Shown here piece after piece: positions 1-4,926 of a stretch of DNA of 6,722 bases; the stretch's first letter is position 1; the number at the start of each line of letters is the position of its first letter. The position numbers were made by a program, and so were the translations under genes. The stretch is taken from contig JAQGKC010000295.1 in assembly GCA_028290305.1 (NCBI GenBank), positions 1 to 6,722 on the forward strand, written 5' to 3'. Source of the stretch: Bradyrhizobium sp. Lineage in GTDB: Bacteria > Pseudomonadota > Alphaproteobacteria > Rhizobiales > Xanthobacteraceae. The notes under the pieces were generated by a model that was not told the origin of the DNA, made no database searches, and saw only the letters and a program-made list of their open reading frames with translations.

Positions 1-1
1 A

Positions 2-169
2 CTTGCCGAGGCGGCCGGCCTCGGACTGTCAACGATCGTCGATTTTGAAAAATCTCGACGCGATGTCTCGCGTGCAGCCGTCCACGCGATGCAGAAGGCT
101 CTGGAAAAGGCTGGAATTCAATTCATCGCAAAGAACGGTGGAGGCTCCGGAGTGCGGCTAAAAGTATAA
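2..169 (+). CDS. XRE-family helix-turn-helix regulator, C-terminal part (5' end outside window)
   Basis: This is the last 55 codons of a gene that starts before the window, ending in TAA at 167-169. The visible part begins LAEAAGLGLSTIVDFEKSRR, which reads as the later part of a Cro/C1-type helix-turn-helix: the LAEAAGLG segment and the recognition helix LSTIVDFEKS. A short amphipathic helix follows (RAAVHAMQKALEKAGI), then the ending FIAKNGGGSGVRLKV. Small single-domain regulators of about 70-90 aa with this GGGxGVRL ending are common in Rhizobiales and usually bind DNA as dimers; their targets are mostly unknown. No gene follows closely on the same strand, so it probably ends its own transcript. 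The family call is firm; the function of this member cannot be told from the fragment. Confidence 0.85.
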   Translation, partial: LAEAAGLGLSTIVDFEKSRRDVSRAAVHAMQKALEKAGIQFIAKNGGGSGVRLKV

Positions 170-273
170 GGCAACGTAAAATTTTGTCCGGATCTACCGC
201 CAGATGCTGTCGGATTGAGTCAGGGCATTTCGGCGCCGAGGGGATAATGGTGATATGGGCGGGAACCGCTAAA

Positions 274-320
274 CTTGCCGAAAGATGCCATCCTCAGGAA
301 TTAGGTATGAGCCTGCTGCG
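274..320 (+). repeat. left copy of a degenerate direct repeat
   Basis: Two blocks match the copy at 4650-4720 in the same orientation. Block A, 274-293, matches 4650-4669 at 17 of 20 positions and includes the shared GATGCCATCC. Block B, 292-320, matches 4692-4720 at 25 of 29 positions and includes the exact 17-mer GGTATGAGCCTGCTGCG. In this copy the blocks abut, while the right copy carries 24 extra bases between them (4670-4693). Weaker similarity may extend upstream to about 262. The identity is unknown; a remnant of a coding or mobile sequence is more likely than a regulatory box because the blocks are long and differ by an indel that is a multiple of three. Confidence 0.65.
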
Positions 321-371
321 TAAGCGCTGTTCTCAAGCCCCTGCCAACGACGCATTCTTTCGATGAGCGAC

Positions 372-387
372 AGCTTAGAACTAAGCT
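372..387. repeat. 16-bp palindrome AGCTTAG-AA-CTAAGCT
   Basis: A perfect inverted repeat with 7-bp arms and a 2-bp centre (or 6-bp arms with a GAAC loop). It lies 50 bases after the left repeat copy and about 105 bases before the GtrA remnant. The arms are too AT-rich for a strong terminator and no T-run follows directly. It could be a dimer-binding site or a mobile-element end; nothing in the sequence decides between these. Confidence 0.35.
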
Positions 388-492
388 TTAGATCCGCACG
401 CGCCGATGACGGTTAGGCATTTGACCTGACTTTACTCGTTCAAGACTACCCGCTAGGTTTGTCATCACGAAATCGAAAAAACCTTTCGCCCG

Positions 493-837
493 GTGCGTCT
501 AGGTCACCAGATTGTCAATTACGGGCTTGTCGGCCTCGCAAATGGAGCGGTCACAGCCGCAACAATCGGGGTACTGGCTTTGCTCGGCGTCAACCCGATC
601 GCAGCCAATGTTGCGGTTACGCCCTGGGCCTGGTGAGCAGCTTCTTCCTGAGCAGCGGGTCGCCGCTGCCGTTCGTCGTATCCTTTGGAATCGCGTATTC
701 ATAACTTAGAAATACCGATCCTGTCGCAACCATTGGTGTCTAAAAGGCCACTCCTTCCGCAAATGATCGGAGTTCTGACATACGTGGTCACCTACTTTCC
801 GCTGAAGATTTGGGTTTATCGCCGGCAGTTGAAGTAG
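493..837 (+). pseudogene. GtrA-family membrane protein, frameshifted remnant
   Basis: The protein can be rebuilt across two frames. From a possible GTG at 493 the frame reads IVNYGLVGLANGAVTAATIG, then VLALLGVNPIAANVAV, which is the first transmembrane hairpin of GtrA-like proteins. Near 617-619 one base appears to be missing: the frame that began at 493 hits TGA at 634-636, whereas the neighbouring frame continues YALGLVSSFFLSSG (second membrane segment) and then FVVSFGIAYS. That frame stops at 702-704, and one base later the original frame resumes with NLEIPILSQPLV and the typical ending QMIGVLTYVVTYFPLKIW then VYRR, stopping at 835-837. The reconstructed length, about 114 aa, is close to the usual 115-150 aa with four membrane segments. 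GtrA proteins are thought to flip polyprenyl-linked sugars in O-antigen glucosylation and similar pathways, which suits the exoB neighbour. No good ribosome site precedes the GTG. The two indels cancel, so sequencing error is an alternative to true decay. Confidence 0.7.
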
Positions 838-870
838 TCACCCGCTCTCTAGCGAAGATGGTGTTATGTA

Positions 871-900
871 TTGACGGCCATTCATGGAAATTGTGATTAA
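871..900 (+). promoter_or_regulatory. weak candidate promoter for exoB
   Basis: TTGACG at 871-876 is a good -35 match. The best -10 at suitable spacing is GATTAA at 895-900 (18-bp spacer), only a partial match. It lies after the end of the GtrA remnant and about 75 bases before the chosen exoB start. Transcription of exoB could instead read through from upstream. Confidence 0.25.
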
Positions 901-958
901 AGGCAACCGACCGTGCCGTTAGACGCGGCTCAAATCGACTTCACTCGAAATTATCTAC

Positions 959-963
959 CAAGG
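959..963 (+). promoter_or_regulatory. ribosome-binding site deciding the exoB start
   Basis: AAGGA lies nine bases before the ATG at 973. This favours the ATG over an in-frame GTG at 913, which would add 20 residues ahead of the Rossmann strand. The GTG has a fair AAAGG at 898-902 of its own, so the longer form cannot be ruled out. Confidence 0.55.
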
Positions 964-972
964 ACACATGGC

Positions 973-1989
973 ATGAAAGCTACCGGCCGCAGGTCGATTT
1001 TGGTAACCGGGGGAGCCGGCTATATTGGCTCTCATTGTTGCAAGGCGCTATTTGAGGCTGGCTATCAGCCAATTTGTTTCGATAACCTCTCCACGGGACA
1101 TGAGAACCACGTGAAGTGGGGGCCGCTCATACAGGGCGATATCGGCGATGTCGGCAAAATCACGGATACCTTGCGCGAGTATGAGATCGCCGCAGTTATG
1201 CACTTTGCAGCGTTTAGTCTGGTCGAAGAATCGGTTAGAGATCCACAAAAATACTACCTCAACAATTTGGTCGGCACGCTCGCCTTGCTTCAGGCCATGC
1301 GTGCAGCCAATTGCATGAAAATCGTGTTTTCGAGCACCGGTGCCGTCTACGGTCATGCGGATTCGCGGCCGATACGGGAGAGCTATCCGCCGGCCCCGAT
1401 CAACCCCTACGGTGCATCGAAGTATATGATCGAGCGCCTCCTGTCTGACTTCCGAACCGCATACGGACTGGGTGCCTTCTGTCTACGTTATTTCAATGCA
1501 AGTGGAGCCGACCCGTCAGGTAAGTTAGGAGAGCTCCATGATCCAGAAACACATCTGATACCGCGCGCCATCAAGTCGCTTCTCAGCCCAGCAGCGAATT
1601 TTGCGATCTTTGGCTCCGACTATAGCACGCCTGACGGAACGGCTGTCCGAGACTACATCCATGTGCTCGATCTGGCCGCCGCACATCTGCTGGCCCTTGA
1701 ACTCCTGCTCGCCGGCCATGCTGGAGATACGTTTAATCTGGGGACCGGTACTGGCCTTTCCGTGAAGCAGATCATAACCGCGATCGGGCAGGAAGCAGGG
1801 ACCGAAGTGCCCTTTATACTCAAAGACCGTCGACCGGGCGATCCCGCGTTCCTGGTGGCAGACGCGTCAAAGGCGCGAGACGAATTGAAATTCTCTCCAG
1901 CGTATTCCGACCTTGCCACAATAATCAAAACAGCGTGGGCTTGGCACAGCGCAAAACTGTCGCAAACGCATCCCGGCAAAACGATGTGA
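973..1989 (+). CDS. exoB: UDP-glucose 4-epimerase (ExoB/GalE type)
   Basis: A complete 338-aa cytoplasmic enzyme of the extended short-chain dehydrogenase family, which interconverts UDP-glucose and UDP-galactose using tightly bound NAD. The N-terminal Rossmann motif TGGAGYIGSH is at residues 12-21 and the acidic residue after strand 2 is in CFDNLSTGH (35-43). HFAAFSLVEESV (77-88) matches the family HFAA segment. The catalytic set is present: T122 in FSSTGAVYG (119-127), Y146 and K150 in NPYGASK. The substrate-binding half contains LRYFNASGAD, PETHLIPRA, VRDYIHVLDLA and FNLGTGTG, all standard for GalE, and the C-terminal AWAWHS resembles rhizobial ExoB. In rhizobia the product feeds galactose into exopolysaccharide and lipopolysaccharide. 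The ATG at 973 gives the usual family length and has the better ribosome site; a GTG at 913 would give 358 aa. The gene follows the GtrA remnant and converges with the formyltransferase unit. A second, housekeeping copy may exist elsewhere in the genome. Confidence 0.94.
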   Translation: MKATGRRSILVTGGAGYIGSHCCKALFEAGYQPICFDNLSTGHENHVKWGPLIQGDIGDVGKITDTLREYEIAAVMHFAAFSLVEESVRDPQKYYLNNLVGTLALLQAMRAANCMKIVFSSTGAVYGHADSRPIRESYPPAPINPYGASKYMIERLLSDFRTAYGLGAFCLRYFNASGADPSGKLGELHDPETHLIPRAIKSLLSPAANFAIFGSDYSTPDGTAVRDYIHVLDLAAAHLLALELLLAGHAGDTFNLGTGTGLSVKQIITAIGQEAGTEVPFILKDRRPGDPAFLVADASKARDELKFSPAYSDLATIIKTAWAWHSAKLSQTHPGKTM

Positions 1990-2094
1990 GTTCATGCATT
2001 GATTGGTCGGCAGGCTGATCGAGAGGACGACCGAAGGGAGATTGCGAACCTTTCAGATCAGAAATTGCCCGCCACGGCGTGGTGCGGAATCGTC

Positions 2095-2118
2095 GCCTTG
2101 CCGAAGGCTTTGTTTGTT
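2095..2118 (+). terminator. candidate intrinsic terminator after exoB
   Basis: The stem GCCTT (2095-2099) and AAGGC (2104-2108) closes a GCCG loop, and TTTGTTTGTT follows directly at 2109-2118. It begins 106 bases after the exoB stop, in the short gap between two converging genes, where a terminator is expected. The stem is only 5 bp, so strength is uncertain. The minus strand has no matching T-run, so it would act only on exoB transcripts. Confidence 0.5.
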
Positions 2119-2135
2119 CGGATACTTGCAACCTA

Positions 2136-2150
2136 TTAAAGCGCCGGCGC
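2136..2150 (-). terminator. weak candidate terminator after the formyltransferase gene
   Basis: Reading the minus strand, the stop TGA (2155-2153) is followed after two bases by the palindrome GCGCCGGCGC (2150-2141) and then TTTAA. As a hairpin it would have only a short GC-rich stem around a tight CCGG loop, and the T-run is just three bases, so this is a tentative call. Confidence 0.25.
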
Positions 2151-2152
2151 CG

Positions 2153-3202
2153 TCAGAGGCGAGGATCGTCACTCCCGGCGCCTCCGGGAGGTAACAACAG
2201 GGCAAGTCGCTCCTCCAGCGCCATGATCCGCCGCAGGAGATCCAGACGAGATAGGCCGAGGGTGACCCTTGTAGATCTAATAAGCGTAGCCGCAGGGATG
2301 GGTGTACCCGGAGATGACGGGATCACTTCGAAGATGCGCAAGATTCCATCACCTGAAAGCACATCAACCCAGCCTTCGGTTCGTGACAAGCCCACCACAC
2401 GGCCGGGCACACGCCCCGTGTAGACGAGTGGATTGGACAGTGGCGCAGCTCGCGAGATCACCAACTGCTGGGTCTCAAGATGCGTAAAGGCGCCAGGGAA
2501 CGGCGGAGCCAGCGCGCGAATGAGGCGATCGATCGTGTCGGTTGGCTTCCGCCAATCGATCTCTCCATCATCCGGTACACGGGAACAGCCATAAGTTGTA
2601 AGACTGCGATCTTGCGAAATGCCGAGATCCCCTGCCACAGCACGAACAACCGCCGCCCCTAGTTCACGCTCCTGGATCGCGTCGAGGCGGTTGTAGATCG
2701 AGGTGGCAGTGTCATCCGACCCGATCGGCACGGATCCCTGGAAAAGAAGATTACCGCCATCCAGATCCGGCACGACGCGGTGAATGCTGATACCGGCGTC
2801 AGGTTCACCATTGATAATAGACCAGTTCACATTAGCGCGGCCACGATACCGTGGCAGCGGGGAGTAATGCACGTTGACGAACTGGCTCAGTGCAAGAATT
2901 GACGGCGGCAGGATGCGATTGAACGAAGAGATCGCGACGGCAGCGGGTCGCAACTCAGCAACGATCTGAGCGAGATGTTCCAACCCACGCAACGCTGACA
3001 CCGGTATGCCGGCAGTCGCTGCAAGCATGTAAACCGGATCGGTGGCAGGGTTGGCTGCTGTCCGTAGTATGTGAACGACGCGACACGACGCCATAAGCGA
3101 CCGAAGCGCCGCCAAGGCAGTGGGTCCATCCCCGATCAGCACGACGTCAAACCGAGTTGAAGCCGGGCCGACAACATTGTCTTGCCCGCGATCGTTCGTC
3201 AC
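2153..3202 (-). CDS. formyltransferase of the Fmt/ArnA/sugar N-formyltransferase family
   Basis: A 349-aa protein predicted to transfer a formyl group from N10-formyltetrahydrofolate to an amine. The N-terminal Rossmann-type domain begins FDVVLIGDGPTALAAL (18-33). The catalytic motif is FVNVHYSPLPRYRGR (108-122), holding N110 and H112. GISIHRVVPDLDGGNLL (137-153) supplies D148. The spacing of this N-x-H...D triad equals that of ArnA (102/104/140) and Fmt (108/110/146). A C-terminal Fmt/ArnA-like domain follows, with DDGEIDW and RALAPPFPGAFTHLE. The chosen start is GTG at 3202, whose GTGA overlaps the upstream stop by 4 nt, a coupled start with only a weak ribosome site; the open frame extends further upstream but there only shadows the preceding gene. 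The housekeeping Fmt usually sits beside def, which is absent here, so an amino-sugar or other small-amine substrate is more likely. Substrate choice is inference; the fold and chemistry are well supported. Confidence 0.9.
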   Translation of the reverse strand: MTNDRGQDNVVGPASTRFDVVLIGDGPTALAALRSLMASCRVVHILRTAANPATDPVYMLAATAGIPVSALRGLEHLAQIVAELRPAAVAISSFNRILPPSILALSQFVNVHYSPLPRYRGRANVNWSIINGEPDAGISIHRVVPDLDGGNLLFQGSVPIGSDDTATSIYNRLDAIQERELGAAVVRAVAGDLGISQDRSLTTYGCSRVPDDGEIDWRKPTDTIDRLIRALAPPFPGAFTHLETQQLVISRAAPLSNPLVYTGRVPGRVVGLSRTEGWVDVLSGDGILRIFEVIPSSPGTPIPAATLIRSTRVTLGLSRLDLLRRIMALEERLALLLPPGGAGSDDPRL

Positions 3203-4242
3203 GACACCGACCGCACCAATTGAGCGAAACCATCCGGTAGTTCGGCGCCGCCGCGACTGATCCATTCCGCCGCGCGCAGGCCACCAGTCTGCAGTCTTAC
3301 GATCGGTTCTGGTCCAATGTCCGACAACATAACACCCATATGTCCGAGCCCGGGCTCCCGCGGGGGCCAGACACTCAAACCGTGCGAAAGCAGCGATATT
3401 CGGTCCACATCTCCCCAGAACTGCGAGACAGGTATTCCAGCGGGGGCTGCAAGCGAGATATGCCGCGCCTCGGCTTCGCCGACGCGCAGCTCGGACGCGG
3501 GCTGCAAGGCAACCACGATAGCATCCCAATCGTCCTGTACTAACGCAGCTACGCTCGCGAATGTCTGAACGCTTGCACCCGCGTTTTGAAGCCCCCGAGT
3601 CATGGACTCGGCGAAGTCGTTATCGCAGAGCAACGCAATGCGGTTGCCGTAGACCGCCAAGCCGCAATCCTGCAACTGCCTCACGCACAGAGGACCGAGG
3701 AAAGAGAATACGTCCACTGCTGGATGCCGCTCATTCACGCCGACAACACGAATGCTTCGGCGCAAACAAGCTTCCATTTCAATATCCTCGGGCCGGAACT
3801 CCCACGCTTCGAACATTAAGGCGATAACTGCATGATCGGGCAACCGATCGATGAGCTGTGCTGTCAAAGGGCGTAGGTGCCCGCTGTTGGTCACTATATC
3901 TACGCTACGAAGTATGTCCTGCGGGATCGTGTCCAACACGGTAATGCGATCGGCCACCCCGACGAAGGATGCGAGGCGTAAAACCCATGCCTCGACTTCA
4001 GCAACTGAACCGTGACGGCTCGGCCGAGCAAACGCATACACTCGCTCAGCTCCAGCCATCGCCGCGATAATGGCGGTTGTGGCATAAGCGCCGCTCGCCG
4101 CCTCTGTTAAAATAATTAAGCCAGACAGATTCAGCTCTGTCGCGGTAATGGCGCGACGCATAAGCGTCCGTAACCGCAATAAAGAAAATCCTGGCTGGAC
4201 CGTTCGTTCCTCACCGATGCTTGTTTGTCCCAAAAGCTCCAT
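3199..4242 (-). CDS. unknown protein with two Rossmann-like halves, coupled to the formyltransferase
   Basis: A 347-aa soluble protein I do not recognise by name. The first half resembles a nucleotide-binding fold: strand LIILTEAASGAYATT (42-56), helix TAIIAAMAGAERVYAFARPS (56-75), then a helix and strand ending DRITVLDTIP. Next come VDIVTNSGHLRPLTAQLID (114-132), VIALMFEAWEFRPEDIEME (139-157) and IRVVGVNERHPAVDVFSFLG (164-183). A second alpha/beta unit starts RIALLCDNDF (201-210). The C-terminal part has QFWGDVDRISL (274-284), GLGHMGVMLSDIGPEPIVRL (298-317) and a tail helix. No classic GxGxxG is visible; the loop after the first strand reads TEAASGAYATT, so NAD(P) or another nucleotide as ligand is only a guess. 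There are no membrane segments or signal peptide. An ATG at 4299 would add 19 residues, but the ATG at 4242 overlaps the upstream small ORF stop (TGATG), so 4242 is preferred. Its 4-nt overlap with the formyltransferase gene implies a shared pathway, perhaps making or presenting the amine substrate. Confidence 0.85.
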   Translation of the reverse strand: MELLGQTSIGEERTVQPGFSLLRLRTLMRRAITATELNLSGLIILTEAASGAYATTAIIAAMAGAERVYAFARPSRHGSVAEVEAWVLRLASFVGVADRITVLDTIPQDILRSVDIVTNSGHLRPLTAQLIDRLPDHAVIALMFEAWEFRPEDIEMEACLRRSIRVVGVNERHPAVDVFSFLGPLCVRQLQDCGLAVYGNRIALLCDNDFAESMTRGLQNAGASVQTFASVAALVQDDWDAIVVALQPASELRVGEAEARHISLAAPAGIPVSQFWGDVDRISLLSHGLSVWPPREPGLGHMGVMLSDIGPEPIVRLQTGGLRAAEWISRGGAELPDGFAQLVRSVS

Positions 4243-4418
4243 CAGGCGCCGAGCTCGCTCTCTGCAACGGCCTCGACCGCAAATCGGACCTGCGAACAAA
4301 TCCCGAATCGACTCATGAGCGAGCGCAGGTCGGGCTCTGGGATACCGGTCAGCAGCATAATGTCGGGTATCCAGAAATATCCCGCTCCTCTGAGTTCAAC
4401 TCGCCGATTTGGAGACAT
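4242..4418 (-). CDS. 58-aa unknown protein, first gene of the formyltransferase unit
   Basis: A small ORF starting ATG at 4418, reading MSPNRRVELRGAGYFWIPDI at its N-terminus and ending AVAESELGA. Its stop TGA (4244-4242) shares one base with the ATG of the 347-aa gene (TGATG), the usual geometry of coupled translation. A GGAAG ribosome site lies four bases before the start (4427-4423), and a TTGACA promoter candidate lies just upstream. The composition looks like a folded alpha/beta peptide: a charged start, a hydrophobic or aromatic patch (GYFWIPDIMLLTGI, 13-26), then helices with charged faces. There is no signal peptide, Cys pair or membrane span. I do not recognise the family. It could be a small partner subunit, a leader peptide that sets translation of the next gene, or a chance frame overlapping the longer 4299 start. 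The stop-start overlap, ribosome site and promoter together favour a real gene. Confidence 0.55.
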   Translation of the reverse strand: MSPNRRVELRGAGYFWIPDIMLLTGIPEPDLRSLMSRFGICSQVRFAVEAVAESELGA

Positions 4419-4438
4419 TTTTCTTCCGATATCTTCTG

Positions 4439-4466
4439 ATCTTCCGTTCGTTCAGCTGAGTGTCAA
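4439..4466 (-). promoter_or_regulatory. candidate promoter of the formyltransferase unit
   Basis: On the minus strand a perfect TTGACA -35 (4466-4461) is followed after 16 bases by GAAGAT (4444-4439), a half-match to TATAAT. Transcription would begin near 4432, leaving a leader of about 14 nt before the ATG at 4418, just enough to include the GGAAG site. The -10 is weak, so a regulator may be needed. Confidence 0.4.
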
Positions 4467-4491
4467 GCACTTCAACGGGAACCTAGGCTAA

Positions 4492-4543
4492 TTGTTGTTT
4501 GCCAACAAAGCAAACCCCAAGTCAACTAAGGACCGCCAACAAA
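4492..4543. promoter_or_regulatory. possible operator: inverted and direct repeats upstream of the promoter
   Basis: TTGTTG (4492-4497) and CAACAA (4503-4508) form a 6-bp inverted repeat around TTTGC. The right arm lies in GCCAACAAA (4501-4509), repeated exactly at 4535-4543, 34 bp away or just over three helical turns. The cluster lies 26 or more bases upstream of the candidate -35, a usual place for an activator. No known regulator motif is recognised. Confidence 0.3.
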
Positions 4544-4649
4544 TGTCCAATGCTGTTTTAACGATGATACCGGCGATCCTATTATCTCCGATCGCGTTAT
4601 CTTGTCACCTGAGGCAAAAATCCGGCGCAGACGGTCGCCGAACACTAAT

Positions 4650-4720
4650 CTTACCGACCGATGCCATCCGGCTTGATCGACGAGAAGGACGCTTCAGGGA
4701 CTTGGTATGAGCCTGCTGCG
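4650..4720 (+). repeat. right copy of the degenerate direct repeat
   Basis: Counterpart of 274-320 in the same orientation: block A at 4650-4669 (17 of 20 identical), an extra 24 bases at 4670-4693, then block B at 4692-4720 (25 of 29 identical, with the exact 17-mer GGTATGAGCCTGCTGCG at 4704-4720). In one plus frame it reads LPTDAIRLDRREGRFRDLV and stops at the TGA inside GGTATGAGCC, where an ATG overlaps (ATGA). That looks like a former gene junction preserved in both copies, though in the left copy the corresponding frame is already interrupted. Confidence 0.65.
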
Positions 4721-4888
4721 CAGACCCCAACTATCTAAATCCCGCAGGTGCCTCGTGCACAGCAGTCGCGACCGAGTGCACACGTCGATGCTGAGAGAAT
4801 TTGCCGCAGATCGTGCGCCACCCGCGGGCTGCGAAACTGAGACGAACGAGTGTTCGGTCGCGCGACGCCGCCGTCTCGCCCCCTGAAG

Positions 4889-4917
4889 CAAAGATGGTTC
4901 TTGTCCTTCGGACCATC
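4889..4917 (-). terminator. weak candidate terminator after the adaptor gene
   Basis: Reading the minus strand after the adaptor stop (4929-4927), GATGGT (4917-4912) pairs with ACCATC (4898-4893), with an alternative inner stem GTCC/GGAC around GAA, followed by only TTTGC. The position suits the end of the prsDE transcript, but the T-run is poor. Confidence 0.25.
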
Positions 4918-4926
4918 GCCGTCCGA

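Larger units (their letters stand above)
170..492. other. gene-poor spacer between the regulator and the GtrA remnant
   Basis: No convincing gene is visible here. An open frame at 184-366 (60 codons) has no recognisable domain, and its second half lies in the degenerate repeat described separately, so it is not called. The stretch holds a 10-bp palindrome TCGGCGCCGA (230-239), the left repeat copy (274-320) and a 16-bp palindrome (372-387). There is no clear intrinsic terminator after the regulator. The spacer looks like decayed sequence rather than a compact regulatory region. Confidence 0.5.
4419..4926. other. gene-poor spacer between the formyltransferase unit and the secretion genes
   Basis: About 500 bases with no convincing gene. 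The half next to the formyltransferase unit carries the promoter and operator candidates; the middle carries the right repeat copy. A plus-strand ORF from ATG 4543 to 4710 (55 codons) has an AAGGA ten bases upstream and a hydrophobic run (VLTMIPAILLSPIAL), but its end lies in the repeat and it matches nothing I know, so it is not called. It could be the tail of a decayed gene carried by the repeat. A weak hairpin at 4893-4917 follows the adaptor gene. Confidence 0.5.

Noticed and set aside
184..366. 60-codon plus-strand ORF
   Set aside because: It has no ribosome site or recognisable domain and partly consists of the degenerate repeat.
170..912. Search for nod boxes, tts boxes, tRNA genes and CRISPR repeats in the spacers
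   Set aside because: No stretch here or at 4419-4926 matched the spacing or core of these elements on reading.
1048..1979. Several minus-strand ORFs opposite exoB
   Set aside because: They are frame shadows of an intact epimerase with no domains or ribosome sites.
2172..2190. Hairpin CTCCCGG-CGCCT-CCGGGAG near the end of the formyltransferase gene
   Set aside because: It lies inside the coding region (Leu-Pro-Pro-Gly-Gly-Ala-Gly codons) and no T-run follows on either strand, so codon composition explains it.
3203..3529. N-terminal extension of the formyltransferase frame (about 109 extra codons)
   Set aside because: The extra residues are rich in Arg, Ala and Cys, unlike the family, and shadow the well-formed C-terminus of the upstream gene; the GTG at 3202 fits both family length and the GTGA overlap.
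4543..4710. 55-codon plus-strand ORF with an upstream AAGGA and a hydrophobic stretch ending in LSC, resembling a lipoprotein signal
   Set aside because: The lipobox is not canonical, there is no positively charged N-terminus, and the C-terminal part lies in the decayed repeat.
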